From Leptodontidium sp. MPI-SDFR-AT-0119 (Eukaryota; Ascomycota; Leotiomycetes; Helotiales; Leptodontidiaceae): 64,000 nt of DNA. The notes under the pieces were generated by a model that worked only from the letters and a program-made list of their open reading frames with translations, had not been told where the DNA came from and made no database searches. How positions within the stretch are numbered: the stretch's first letter is position 1; every line of letters starts with the position of its first letter. The stretch is taken from assembly GCA_020726505.1 (NCBI GenBank), contig JAHLEZ010000008.1:1736001-1800000 (forward strand), read 5' to 3'. Below, piece after piece: positions 1-12,429 of the stretch. A program made the translations under genes and the position numbers.

Positions 1-690
1 ATTCCCGACATTGCGGAGGTGTCTTAAGGGGAATAAGAGGTCTGAGGGATTAATGCTTTGCAGATCCTATGGGAGAAACAAGGATATCGTGATTTCCTCG
101 CAGACAGCGTGCACTGATAAGGATTTTCAGTGGCGCTTTGTATATTATTCTGCAGAATGTTTCGATGGCTGTTTGAGATCGATCATTGATGCTGGCATCA
201 ATATATCTGCTGACCGCGAGCCTCCGGTGCCTCACTCTTCCGACCTGAGAAACTCCCAAAAGCCCAGGGATCTCTCGGGGACGAGATTCGGAGGTGACGT
301 ATCTTGTCAACGGACACGAAAATATGAGAGGAGACGGCACCTTTTGCTAATCATGCTCGAGTCTGATTATTGAGACAATGAAGGCGTTGTCATTGTGTAG
401 AACATCTGACGCCTCCTTGTACATCTGCTTGCACGTTCGCAAAATGGCTGGAGACAATCCGTATTTTGTAGCGACGCCCCTGTAACTGCAAGGCAGGAGG
501 GATTCGACACCGCAGTGACAGCGCTGATCAACAAAAACTTGTAGATCTTGATACGGAGTTCCAAAGGCAGCTTTTTCGAGGAATGGCGAGGGAGATGTCG
601 AATTTGTGGCCATTAGGGATGCGTTTGGGGCAGCTTTGAGCTTTATTTGTATCCTCTTAAAAATCGATAGTAGCTCCGCATCTAGCATGA
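1..690 (-). pseudogene. 2EXR/F-box-like remnant
   Basis: Two minus-strand frames carry pieces of the fungal 2EXR-type domain. One frame (about 400-565) contains LPLELRIKIYKFLL, and another (347-688) contains PAILRTCKQMYKEASDVL. In intact members these lie in a single frame, the first at the domain start and the second about 40-60 residues later. The upstream frame joins the LPLELR frame across a run of five A (near 580), so one extra base would explain the break; a second shift is needed further on. Below 340 no clear continuation is seen. I see a decayed or mis-assembled gene. The family name comes from the two motifs only, and the function of 2EXR proteins is largely unknown. Confidence 0.4.
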
Positions 691-1999
691 TCGAGAGTTT
701 GGATCTATGCGATGTTTAGTTTCAATTAAAAATATACCAAACCTGAGCGAGAAAGCCTACGTTACTCCTGGACGTTCAGAGGGAGCCATCGCAACCTGGC
801 TGTTCATCTCTGGTGCTGTGGTACTGATTTGGATGTCGTTAGGTCGGTCTATTGTCAATTGCAGAACTTAAGAATGAGGAGTACATTGTGGGAGCCATTC
901 TAGCTCAATTAACAGACCTCTCGCGGTGGTTGTTGTTGTGGTGGTGGTGGTGGGTGGCTGTGTGGTTGTGTGGTTGTGTAGTTGTGTTTCTCCAAAGGGA
1001 GCGCGGAGGACAAAATATATCGTGGCCTCGCATCGACGTCGGCTGGCGATATCAGGCTCGCGAGATTAGATCATGGAAGCTGAAATTGAACATCCAGAAA
1101 GGTCTTTAATGCAGCTGATCTCGCAGTGGTTCAAACCAAGCACGCCGATAGAAGTCGTAACAGGATCAAGAGAGCGGCTCCCTTGTAATAGCCATCTACT
1201 ACCTCAATTTATGCATGGTGTAGAAATTTCCTAGAGCCGCCAGAACTGAACTTGTTCATAAATATAGACAGGCCATGTTTATCACTTTAGCCCGCCTCCC
1301 AATCTTGAACAGGGAAAGGCATTCCCCTTGGGAAATGGGGGTCACCTCTCCTGCCAAGGAAGTACAATACCTAATCACTAGCATGAGGAACCAGTCCTAC
1401 GAAATTCACATCCATAAGAATCAGTGTGTTTCTGGATGCAGTTTTGGTCGGGCCTTTGCAAGCTGTAGAACTATCCTCGGCGGGTCGGAAGCTTGGGAAG
1501 AGAGTTGACGACAATATATTCAGTCTCTCGACTGCTTGCAAATCACCGTTTTTCGCTTGTCTAATGTGCATAACATATATCAAAGCCATCATTTACGAGG
1601 CTTCTTTACTGCTAGGATAAGTCTACTCTGTCCCTTATAAACAGATGAGAAGTCAACGACTCGAAGACTCAAACGATAAAATATAGGCGGACTCGAAGCA
1701 ATCAACACAGGGCATTTAACATCAAGTAAATCAAAAACAATGCAAAATCATAAAACACCGTGTGAATATTAAAAAAGTAACGGAGAGATGGTCAGGAATC
1801 CGGATACAAATTTTCAGGTAAAGGGTATTATCGTTCATCAGTAGTCGTCAAACCTCACATCATCTCGGCCCGTTCATTTCTCCGAAACCATCCACCAAGC
1901 CCACATCCACCAGGAAGCTCCCCCAAGCTCTCCATCCCCAAACCACAAAACTCACCCCTCCATGCCGCAACTCCCTCCAACACACGACCCAACCCAAAA
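691..1999. other. intergenic, no gene seen
   Basis: I see no convincing coding signal. A GT-rich stretch of TGG/TTG repeats lies at about 925-990. The end of the interval (1860-1999) is C-rich on the plus strand, as expected of a 5' leader for the gene that starts at 2000. Confidence 0.5.
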
Positions 2000-2928
2000 A
2001 TGTCCTTCGACGCGCCCCTCCCCCCCTACAACGCCTCGGACCCAACAGCCACCTTCCTCAACTCCTCCTGTCTCGACCTACTCATGATAGAGCTGGTGCC
2101 CATGGCGTACCGAGTCGTCAATGAAGTGGATGCTGCATCTCCAGATGATAGATTACCTGCCAAGGCCGGGCATGAGAGTATCAAGAGCACAAGTGTGGCA
2201 TCGAATGCGAGGGATGGGGGAGTTTCTGGTGCAGCGGGTGGGAATACGGGTGTAGGAGCGGCTGGTGGGAGGAAGATGGATGAGGAGGAGGAGCGGGACG
2301 CGGTGTTTTTCAGGCTGGAGATGTTGGGGTATAGGGTTGGTCAGGGATTGGTTGAGCGGTACGTCTCCTCCTATAATCTCCAAGTCTTGCAGTAACTTCC
2401 GCTTGGGAGGACTTGGAAGAGGGAATTGGGTTTGGTGGAAGCTAGGAGGGAGATGTTGATGGAAAAGACAGGAACAGGATCAATTGCTAATCAATACTCC
2501 CTGTGGCAGATTCTCCCGCGACAGACCACGCTTCACAGATACGCTCGATGTGATAAAATTTCTCTGCAAAGACCTCTGGATGTTAGTCTTCAGGAAACAA
2601 ATCGATAATCTGAAGACGAACCACCGAGTCAGTTCCCTCCTCTCCCACTATCCTCCGTCCTTGCTCTCCCTACAAGCACCCCAGCTAACCCATCTTCAAA
2701 ATTCAGGGCGTCTACGTACTCACAGACAACTCCTTCCGGCCCTTCGCACGCATGTCAACAGAAGCAGGCGGACAGGCCGTAGTCAGAGCCCAGCCCTTCC
2801 TGTGGTTTCCGTGCGGGATTATAAGGGGTGCGTTGGCAAGTATGGGGATTAATGCTACGGTTCAGGCGGAGACGAGCGAGTTACCGGGAGCGACTTTTCA
2901 GATCAAGAGTATAGTTGCGAAACCTTGA
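2000..2928 (+). CDS. TRS33: TRAPP complex subunit Trs33 (TRAPPC6)
   Basis: Three exons (2000-2358, 2510-2627, 2707-2928) give a 232-residue Bet3-family protein. TRAPP complexes act as guanine-nucleotide exchange factors and tethers for Ypt1/Ypt31-type Rab GTPases at the Golgi; Trs33 is one of the small subunits of the core. Visible family features are the N-terminal LDLLMIELVPMAYRVV helix, RLEMLGYRVGQGLVERFSRDRPRF across the first splice, DVIKFLCKDLWMLVFRKQIDNL, and the C-terminal FPCGIIRGALASMGI segment. The loop between the first two helices is low complexity (Gly/Ala-rich), which is usual in filamentous fungi. Splice sites are GTACGT..CAG and GTCAGT..CAG and keep frame. The start follows an A-rich context. 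I am confident of the family assignment. Confidence 0.9.
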
Positions 2929-3625
2929 TTGGGGAGGGGGCTTGGAGAGGAAGGGAGGGCATGGATGGATAGATGGATTTGTGATACTCGTGCGATTTAG
3001 CGGCATACTTTGGTGTTTTGGGTTTGGGGTTACTTTTTCGCATCTGGAGTTTACAGGCTGTGAGTGGGTGCATTGGGAGGCATAGCGGTTGAAAGATTTC
3101 AATCACAAGATTTGCCACATGTTGGAACCGGCCATCGATATATTGTTACTTTTTTCATTCCGTGTCATAAACCATGCGTCGTCTCAAGTCCTAAGAATCC
3201 CAGCCTAACGTCCCTATCCCCCTTCCAGCCAGCAATTTCCAGCCCTCAAGCAATCAATCACTCAATCCAGTTCGAGACTCGAAAAAGCACGAGTGAAAGA
3301 AGAGAAGGAACAAAGCTCCGCCACACCCACCGCCCGTCAAATGTCGGAATACATCGGAGTCAAAGGAGCCATCACAGCCTATCTAAGCAAGCGCCAACGA
3401 TCAGTCAAGGGATTATTACCAAAGAAGAGCCAGACCTGTCGATAAAGATACTCTCTGTCTTCGATGGGAAAGCAGCAAGCAAGCAAAGCACGCTCAGATA
3501 AATGAGAAGGCAAATTCCTTCAACCAAGCAGCATCCTGTTTAAACGAGATGTAGTGGTTCGTTTGTTTTGCTCGCTTCGAAGTTGAGAGGAGAAGCGGAT
3601 GGAAGGGGAATTTAGGATGGGAGGA
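2929..3625. other. intergenic between convergent genes
   Basis: This holds the 3' ends of the Trs33 and malate dehydrogenase genes, which converge here. The long open frame at 3064-3501 has no recognisable domain and I treat it as chance. Confidence 0.5.
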
Positions 3626-4934
3626 CTACTTTTGTGGTGGGTTGTGGGCGAACTCAACACCCTTCGCGATGTTGCCCTTGAGTCCTTCTACGCATGCCTT
3701 GAGGAGAACCTTTTCGGCATCGTTGATGTTGCTGAGTGGGTTGATGGCCTTCTCAACTCCAGAGGTCTATGAAAAAGTTAGTCAAGGTAGGCTAGAGGTC
3801 TTAGGCAAACTTACACCGAGTTGGATGGGAACAGAGAAGAAGTCACAGCCAGTCTCCTTGGCAATAGCCTCGCCGCCTGGAACACCTGGGAGATAGACGA
3901 ATGATGGCTCAATGATGTCCTTCTCTCCAGCAAGTCCCTTGAGGACAGCCTCGGCAAATCTGTTTTTTGTTAGATTTCAATATCCAAAAGCACAAACCAA
4001 ACATACCGGAAACCAGCATAGGCCATGGAAAGGGTAGCAGATCCAGCGCCATCCTTAGCCTTGACAACTTCATCACCACCGAATTGCACACGGTTGACCA
4101 AAGCCTCCAACTTCTCAGCTGGGATCGTAACACCAGCCTGGCTGAAAAGAGGGACGATGGTCTCTCCAGAGTGACCACCAACAACTGGAATAGTCAAGCT
4201 TGATGGGGTCTTCTCGCCAACGATCTCAGCAACGAAGGTCTCAGCACGAACAACATCGAGGGTTGTAACACCAAAGAGACGCTTGGCGTCAAAGATTCCC
4301 TTTGCCTTAAGGACCTCGGCAGCGATTGGGACGGTTGAGTTTACTGGGTTGGAGATAATGAGAATATAGGCTTTTGGAGCAACTTCGGCGATGACCTCAA
4401 TGAGGCCCTTGACGATACCAGCGTTGATCTTGAAGAGATCATCACGAGTCATTCCTGGCTTGCCTAGAGTGTCCAATGTCAACCATGCATCCGGCGTCTT
4501 TTAGGAGGTTTGGACGTACGGGGAATTCCTGCAGGAATAACAACGATATCTGCATCCTTCATTGCGGCCTTGGCTCCGTCATCTTTTGGTAGGTAGCCGG
4601 TGACTTTCTGTATTGTCCATCAGCTAACTTTTCTTGCCTTGGTTTGTTTGTACGTACGGCAGGCGAGGAGATGTGGGAGAGATCGGCAGCAACACCTGGA
4701 GTGTTGACAACATCGTACAAGGCCAGCTCGGTGATGAGAGGAGATGCCTTGAGGAGAAGAGACAATGGCTGTTGAGGGAGCAGATGGTTAGCAAAGTGCA
4801 TAGTTAGAGGAGCACTAGCAAGCTTCTTACCTGTCCAATTCCACCAGCAGCACCAGCGACAACTAAACAATTGTCAATATAGCTCTTCGAATAGTCTCTA
4901 TACCTTCTGTGGACGTACCGGCTTTGATTCCCAT
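3626..4934 (-). CDS. malate dehydrogenase, cytosolic type
   Basis: A gene of about seven exons encodes an NAD-dependent malate dehydrogenase of about 330 residues, interconverting malate and oxaloacetate. It begins MGIKA followed by the dinucleotide-binding loop [17 protein letters not shown]. Other landmarks are [15 protein letters not shown], the substrate-arginine loop [20 protein letters not shown], the NPVNSTVPI strand, and the catalytic histidine in [11 protein letters not shown]. It ends [12 protein letters not shown]. There is no N-terminal mitochondrial presequence and no C-terminal SKL-type peroxisomal signal, so the cytosol is the likely location. Exon 1 is only 16 bp (MGIKA plus one base). 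The start is fixed by the match of the second exon to the family N-terminus. Introns have standard borders. Confidence 0.92.
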
Positions 4935-5830
4935 ATTTGCGGTTTTTGTGATGATTGAAATCTGCACTCCAGGTTAGCAATTACCCCGCATCGATTGGAT
5001 ATTGCCCCTCCATCAAGGTTCCATCTAATTCAACGTACCTAGAGTGTGGATTACTGGGTATTGAAGAGAGCGAAAAAGTCAGAAAGCGAACTGTTTGCAG
5101 AGAGAGGAATAGAGATTGAGGGGGGGCGAAGCTTTTGAAGTCTTCTGACTGCTCGAAACTGATGGAGGGGTTGAGGAGCGCTGGGCGTGCTTTGGCGCTA
5201 ACATGCTAACGAGGTGGGGTTGGGCTGTCGGGCGGGAGGACTGGCACTGGATTGACGGATCTGGATCTGGATCTGTGCTTACCTGGACTGTGTTTTATTA
5301 CAAAACGTCGAAATGTGTCTCTTTCTTGCGGTTTGTGTTTGGGAAACGAAGCAACAATGACGGATCAGTACCTTGCAGGTGGATTTGGAGGTTATATTTG
5401 GCACTCATGACAACACTTGGCCGAGGTAGCTGTGTTTCGGAGAGGATCGGACGACGCTTGCTCTTGGACCGGTTGTTCACGATTTTCTTCACATGTCGGA
5501 AACTCTTCCAATACATATACCTCCGTAGCCATGGCTGTGGGGTTTGGAAGTGTCAGATGGGCTTTTGATCTTCTCAAATTCGCCATTACCGAGCTACCAT
5601 CCCTTCCGTACCTTGAGGTACCGTGGGTACTGCTGCTGCAGCAATCCAGCAATCCAGCAATCCAACAGCCCGTACAAGTCCTCCATAGCCTCACCAATTC
5701 ATAATTCCAGATTTCACTGCCGCATGCTTAATACTCGTACCAGTGATTGCAAAAGTAACTCCTGGAATTTTGCTCTATTCATGAGTGACTAGCAAGACCG
5801 TTCCCATTTACATTTATGCAAACCCCAAAT
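4935..5830. other. MDH upstream region
   Basis: Upstream region of the malate dehydrogenase gene and 3' region of the L28e gene, both on the minus strand. It contains a short tandem CAGCAATC repeat at about 5638-5663. I see no gene. Confidence 0.5.
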
Positions 5831-6590
5831 TTACTCCTCAGCAGTTGCCTTCTTTGCCTTTGATCCACGAGCCTTCTTCTCTGGGATATCCTTCTTGGGG
5901 CGCTGGGAGAATCGGATGGCAGATGCGCGGGCAACAGCTGGGGCACGGAGATCAGGTCTGTATCCAGACTTTGCGGTGCTGGAGACGATGGCCTTGTAGG
6001 TCCTGGATGAAGTATTAGCCATACGTCTATACCCAACCCTATTGCATCCATCCACTCACTTTCTTGTGGTCTTGTTTCCGCCAAAGGTGGTCTTGTGGGC
6101 AGCAGCACCTGGTCGTTGAGTGTGCTTTGTCTTCTTGGTGACCAGAGTAACTCCTCCCTTGTCGCCCTCAGCAGCTTGGATTCCGACAGCCTATCCAGAT
6201 CAGTATTCCGACTTGTATCCAAAATCCTATCTCTCAAAATATAGGCGTACCTTCTCGTTGACGAAACCAGCATGCTGCATTCCACATTAGTTGAAGTCCA
6301 TGCATTGCTCGAGAAGTACTGCATACCTTGCGGGAATGCTTGTTGACCAAGTTCAAGGGGTCGCGAGAGAATCGGACACCTCCAGATTGAGCGCGCTTTA
6401 CGAGGAAAGCATTTTGGGCTCCTGCAATTCCAGAATCAGCTCCGTATATTCATAACCCTAGTGCGCAACATTCAATTCCCTCCCCTCCCATCGCACTCTC
6501 TTCCAGCTTCCCAGAATTCTCGCAGAGTTGGTACATACCAACGATCTCCCAGATCAAGTCCGAAGACACTTGGCTCGAGTGGTGTGGCAT
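5831..6590 (-). CDS. RPL28: 60S ribosomal protein L28e
   Basis: A multi-exon gene for a small basic protein (about 155 residues) of the eukaryotic L28e family, part of the large ribosomal subunit. Recognisable segments are DLIWEIVGAQNAFLVKR at the start, SGGVRFSRDPLNLVNKHS, GFVNEKAVGI, GGVTLVTKKTKHTQRPG and KAIVSSTAKSGYRPDLR. It ends in a lysine-rich tail (KKARGSKAKKATAEE). The first intron starts with GTATGT at 6538 and ends at 6422; the split glycine codon keeps frame. I chose the ATG at 6588-6590 because it gives an N-terminus of family length. The gene lies 358 bp from a divergent gene. Confidence 0.92.
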
Positions 6591-6948
6591 TTTTGCGGTG
6601 ATTTGGTCTTTGACAAGTCGTTCCTGAGCAAAGCTTCAAATGTTGAACATGGATTTTGGAAAGTTCGACTGTGTGAATTTCAGCCAATCATTGATGCTCG
6701 CTTGGTTCGGAGCTGTGCCAAGACCTCTACTACGTTTATGGACTAGCGCCCCTGTCCAGCCTCGTCACTCTTTGATGCTGCTCCGCCTCATCGCATGAAT
6801 CCAGAGCGCGGCATGAAGTGGATGAGCTGACATCCCTAAGTCGAGTTTCATGCCCCAACTCATAATCTAAATACTCTGGATCAGGAGCTTCTCCAGGGCC
6901 ACTCCTATAAAACACACTTCCCCCAAGCAACATTACACCTTTGAGAAG
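6591..6948. promoter_or_regulatory. bidirectional promoter region
   Basis: A 358-bp spacer separates the divergent L28e and DUF2015 genes, so both promoters must lie here or overlap. A TATAAAA-like sequence is at about 6906 (CCTATAAAAC), 40 bp before the plus-strand start codon. No other element is identified. Confidence 0.5.
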
Positions 6949-7386
6949 ATGGGCTATCTCCTCTACAGCACCGTCTTCAGCCTCCTCATTGTCTCAACCG
7001 GTATGCTTCGGGTCTTGCAACACTTCACCTGATGGTTCTCAACTGACACTGCAACAGTACTGTTCCTCACGCGCTCTATTTGGCTTCACATGATGTCTTC
7101 AATGCCAGGAGCCTCGTTCCTCTACACCCGCCTCCCCTCCTCCTTCTCGGCCGATATCGAAAACGGCTTGTCCTCTTCAGCCTTCGACCTATCCGGAAAC
7201 GTCGCCTCGGGCGACTCAAGACGAGGGTTGGATGACAAGAGCAAGAGAGAGATCCAAAAGATCATGAAGAGTCGCAGAGTGAACTTTGACGAGGCAAGGA
7301 GGATACATACAGAGGGACGATTTGCCCAGAACAACATCGGCCCAGACGGCCTACCAAGAGACCCCAAATTCGTCAGCTTCTCGTAA
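6949..7386 (+). CDS. DUF2015 family small membrane protein
   Basis: Two exons (6949-7000, 7058-7386) encode 126 residues. The N-terminus (MGYLLYSTVFSLLIVSTVLFLTRS) is one hydrophobic, probably membrane-spanning segment. The C-terminal half contains the fungal DUF2015 signature: DDKSKREIQKIMKSRRVNFDEAR, followed by GRFAQNNIGPDGLPRDPKFVSFS, which ends exactly at the stop codon. The function of the family is unknown. The intron (GTATGC..CAACAG) splits a valine codon and keeps frame. It is divergently transcribed from the L28e gene. Confidence 0.85.
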
Positions 7387-10113
7387 TGAAGAGATGATGG
7401 AAGCAAGCGGAACCAACATATGAAGTAGCGAAGAAGATATTTGCTTGATGGAAGTCTGAGTGACTGGGGAAAGGGATGCCAAGTATGGAAGCATGGGGGC
7501 GGCAAGCTGAGAAGATTCTATGTCTTGATATCTGCTCATTCACTTGATCGGATTCTTGCTGGATTGTTTCTGCTTCGAGTCGACGCCCAGATTCTACAAC
7601 ATTACATTCATTAGTTGCCAACACAGCCAGCGACTTTGTATTTACACGCCACGCGAAGATTTCTTAGTTTCTCTTTCCTTAGGGTAGCGATCGGATAGGA
7701 GGGAAGGAGTTTTGGATGGGTACTTGGGGACGGATGGCTGCCGTAACTAATGGCGCCGTTTTCATTTGTCACTTGTGACTGGGCAAAGGGGTGGGCTTTA
7801 ATGGCTTTACATATCAAGAATCAACGAATGATGGACTCGGGTCCTAAAACCGCAACATTTCCATACTTACAAGCTCTCGAAGTGACTCCCATATGTATCA
7901 TGCACTATTGAGGTTAGTCCATCAAGACTGTGAGACTATCTTCCGTCATCCTTCCATTTTCTCCTCGCTTCCCGTCTTCACCAATAGTATACCGATCAAT
8001 GGGTAGTTCCCATTTCTATCTCTATCCCCCAAAAACTCCAGCATAGATCAAGCTCCTCTACCCCTCATGAGCATCGTCCCCTAAAACTCCAAACCCCCAG
8101 AAAATAAAGTTTTCCAAGGGTCCAACCTCTCCAAGCACCAACCCTCCTCAAATCCACCCCTTCCCCTTTCACATCAACTCCACTCCACATCATCGACATC
8201 GCCACCGCACCGGACTCAAAAACAAAAGTGGCGGTTCAATGCAATCAACAACCGCATACGGTGAACGGAACAGATCGAAACGAGGGACCGGTCGGTCATA
8301 CCCCGTATTTACAATACTGTATATCCGACCAGGAACACCCTCTCGGCACCTAGGTAGAAAAATGCCGATGTGTATCTCGAGTGAAAAAGGGGAGCACTGC
8401 ATGAATGTGACGTGGTGGGAGCTGACGAGGAGGGTTGGGGTATGTAATCATAGTTGCGTACTACACTGTACTCGAGCCAAAGAAGGAGTGTTGTTTGGTG
8501 ATGGACGGTGTGGAAAGAGTGTTTGGTGGTTGTGAGTAAGGCGGGCAATATGCTGTCATGTTTCCTCGATGGGATAATCTCGAGTCAGTTCATGTGTTTC
8601 TGCTTCGTGGGTTTTAATGTTTGTTCCTTTTTCTTGTCTTGCCACTATCGTCAGTTTGGGCTGTTTGATGGATCAGCTCGATGATAGGGCATTAAAAAAA
8701 AATGAGCTTGGTGTGATCTGGTGTTTGAATTTGAGTTGGTGCATCAGCTCTAATCATTCTGAAGAAGAGACTAAAGTCGGAATGGTAGTTCTTGGAGGGT
8801 AGTAGAGCACGGAAGTTTTCATGGACTTTAATTGGTTTCTTCTTTTATGCTTATTCCTTTCTTTCTTTTGGCTTATTTCTGCGGTCTCTTCAATTCTGCT
8901 TACATTTCGACGTGCTGTTGTTGTTGTCAAGAAGTGAATCTCCTACTTGATAAGAAACGTCATTAATCTTTGTCCTAGCTAGAACATCAGCATGCTAGAC
9001 GTATGGTCCGGCGAGAAGTCATTAAGAAAACTTGGAGGTAACCTTGAGAATATATTTTTCCTGGTTCGACCTTAGAAATGATGGAGCGGTTGCTTAGACT
9101 CTGTTCTTCCAAGGAACGGACCTGACATAATCCTCGGGACTTTTTCGTTGGTGCCAAATCCAGTTGTTGTCTCAATCGTATGCAAATTTCGAATAGTCTT
9201 TGTATCCCCTTCTATTTATATTGTGCTATGTGCCTCTGATACCGATATCAACATAGACGAGTGGCAGAATGAGGTGATTACTGAAGAGGGTATTTCACTC
9301 ACTCCACTATGGTGCTCGCCCAACCGTGAATTTCATATTTCAAACATGCGGGAGGTAAAGTCTGGGTTAAATCGAAGGAAATTCTTCTGTTTAACGAGAT
9401 ACTCGGTCTGTTAATACTCCTGCACTCGAAAATGACTTTACTAAAGTTTGACGACTGAAGTTAGTCTCCCTCATGTGATCCGAGCAGAAAAGTATCCCAT
9501 TTAGGGCGTAAATCTAAAGAATTAAACTTTTGAACAGCCATGAACGTCACATTTACTTTATTCGGCCACTGTCAACATGAATTCGTATATGCTTTACATG
9601 CGACTTCTCTCTCAGTGGCTAAATATCCTCCCTCCAAGTCAGGCTAAAGTCCTCCCTTCCAGTAAGGTACGGCGAAGATGCAGGCACGATCTCCATCATA
9701 TGCTTAATTGCTCGGCTGAGGCCCCCCAATTCCTTCATCTTATAAGCTCACATCCCACTCTTGAAAGAAAGAGGGAAGTAACTTTCTGCATCCCCATGTG
9801 GCAGGTAACATTACACAATTGCGGCACCTGGCAAGCGATCAACCGAAGAACGCACCTTGGCAGCAGGGCTTGGCAGCCTCTGAGCTTCCTATTGAGGAGT
9901 TTGGAGATAAGGTACCGAGTAAATGCTAGGAGATCGTCAGAGACTTGCGCATGGTAACTGAGGGGTCGTTCTTACTGTACCACCAGGTATCTAGTGTATA
10001 AAAAGTAGGACATAGCCTTCCACAGCCCTTCGGTTCCAGCTGGTGGTTTTGGGGACTCGAGTTGCTAGGAAGGAAACAGCTACTTCGAGAACTATTCACC
10101 TATTAAGGAAACG
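7387..10113. other. intergenic, no gene seen
   Basis: About 2.7 kb with only short chance frames. It includes an ACCTAGGTA motif at 8348-8356, which recurs elsewhere in the window. A TATA-like sequence (GTGTATAAAAAG) lies near 9994-10005, about 110 bp before the metalloprotease start. I recognise nothing else. Confidence 0.45.
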
Positions 10114-12346
10114 ATGAAGCTTCGAAATGGACCTCAACGTCGGTGGGAATACCTAGCAGCAGCTCTAGTCGGTGCTTTGCTTGCTCGGTCTGGGAATGCG
10201 GCGCCACTGAATTCGCGTAGCGACTTTAGCGACGATGACCCCTTTGCGATTCTTGACTTACAGGATTGGGTCAATCCAGACAACATGACCTGGGATGACG
10301 TATGGGCCCTCGTTTTCTTATTTCCTGTCCTCAAGTTCTTTCATTATCTCTCCTTCAAGCTGCTTTCTTAAAATTACATAACGTCGCAGCATTCACATTA
10401 ATTAGATTTCTTCGTTCATCCAAAACACTCGCTACTGATGCTCCCAAGAAAATTGCTAACCAAGACCTCAGTGGAAAAGCCCTCCAGGAACCAACTGGTC
10501 AGATCCCACAGTCAGAGGATCAAACCGTAACTTCAACATCGCCCTCGTCACTGTAGACTACCCAGACGGCCCATTCGTTATTACCCTCTCGCCAGGATCA
10601 ACAGTCTTCAGCAACCCACAGCCTCATGCGCCAACCATCTCTCGTGAAGCCGTCCCTGCTTTTTACAGAGACTTTTTGAACAAACCAAATGAGCTCAACA
10701 GAGGCCATACCATCCACGAGTACTGGATGGGGGACTCAGGCGGCAGATTTGGGGTGGATTTGACAGCATTCGGTCCCTACAGAATGCCCTCTAGATCATT
10801 CCAGTACGGTACCAGCGATGACATGAATCCAAATGAGTGCCTCATTGGGTTTACATGTAATCTCAATATTCGCACCGACGCACTCGGTGCATGGCGAGCG
10901 GATGTTGGTGACGCTGTAGCCAACTCTTACGAATTGGTGTTCATCCTCTCTGCAGGACAAGATGAATCATCCACATGGCAAGAATTTGGCGAGATGAAGT
11001 TTCAAACCAAGGAAGACGTCCCCGCTTCTTTTGGTCCTCCAGGTCCAAACGTAGCCAACGGAACTACTCGTAACTACGCCAAGACTCGTTATGTAGAGTG
11101 GTCATCTTGGGCAGCTGCGTCCTCAATCTGGCCCAACGCCGGCGGCGGTTCGTCCACTCAGGGTGAGAGTTCCGGGATGGCTACTTATGCCCACGAGCTT
11201 AGCCATCTCCTGAATATTGGAGACAACTACAATAATCCTTTCAGTGTCCCATCTCGTCGAGACTACACAGGACCTTTCTCCATGCTGTCCCGTGGATCTT
11301 TCAACGGGCCAGGAGGACCTCACACACGTTGGCAGATCCCTCCTCAGCAAGGAGGATCTATGGGCTCGCTGCACACATTACGAGACAAGGCTCAAATCGG
11401 CTTGATTGGTCAAGAGAGTATTCTCAAACTATCTCGTGAGGCATTAGCTACATCCGGACTCGTCGTAGCCAAGATCACAGCTCGCGCAGTCGAGCCTGGC
11501 CCTGGGGAGTTGATGGGAGTTCGAATTGCAATGAACGCAGACCTTTCTCCTGCGTGTGATATCAACACTGACCCATACTGCGACGGCGGGGCCTACAACA
11601 ACTACGATCTCGAAGTCATCGACAGAATGGGGGCTGATTCCTTCCAACCAGACTCAGGTGTCATGATCACCAAATCGAAAGACGCAGCTCGCGGGACATA
11701 TCAATGGACAATCGACGCAAACCCTCAGGATATCAAACTCCTTGACTTCTACCGCCCAGATGGAACGCCTGCATATATCACCATAGGTGATTACCGCCAA
11801 TTGGCAGATGCACTCTTCCACGCAGGCACTCGGTCCGGCAGTGAGTACGAATTTGTTGACAAGCCTAATAACCTACACATCTACATCGTCGATGTCAATC
11901 GAGATGCCACAGGTGTACTATCCTACACCACTGCAGTTCGCTCCTTGAACAGCACTACCAGCGACCCACACAAACGCAAAGTCGCCGTGAGCTGGTTAAC
12001 AGTCGGAAGTCGCCCTACCAAGAAAGGCGTCGCATGTTCGTTCCAAGTCTACAACACGGGCAAATATTCAGCCACTGGAGGTGCAGCCGCACATCCTCAA
12101 GATGTATCAGCATATCTCAAGTCAGACGTATACCGGCTCTCAGCCAGTGTCACAGGCTGGGGATGGAAAGTCGAGTTGCCGAATGCGCTCGTTACTGCGA
12201 AGTTTGGTGAGAAGAAGACTGTTTATGTGGCTGTTGAGCCAGATTCACCATTAGCGTCGTTGGTTGGTATCGTCAAGCTGACTGCTACGTCGGAGTCTAA
12301 CCCATCTGTCTCTGCGTCTGGGATATGCTGGGTCAATAGATTCTAA
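10114..12346 (+). CDS. secreted M6-like metalloprotease
   Basis: Two exons (10114-10299, 10472-12346) encode 686 residues. The N-terminus has a basic stretch, then a hydrophobic core (YLAAALVGALLA) and small residues before APLNSRS, which reads as a signal peptide for secretion. The zinc-binding motif HELSH sits at about residues 303-307 inside YAHELSHLLNIGDNY, with an aspartate/glycine-containing continuation as in M6 (immune-inhibitor-A-like) peptidases. The protein is therefore probably a secreted zinc peptidase or an M6-domain relative; substrate unknown. The C-terminal 250 residues look like a beta-rich accessory region. The intron (GTATGG..CTCAG) joins NMTWDD to WKSPPGTNWSDP in frame. 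Reading straight through instead would give a stop within 25 codons. Confidence 0.85.
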
Positions 12347-12429
12347 GCATGTTAATTAATCTTGGATATCAAATTCTAGAAGTGTTGTACATATGTTCGA
12401 ATCACTTGGACTAATAGTAGCAACCTAAT

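Noticed and set aside
8190..8548. Overlapping open frames on both strands
   Set aside because: Balanced openness on both strands, no start context, no recognisable motif.
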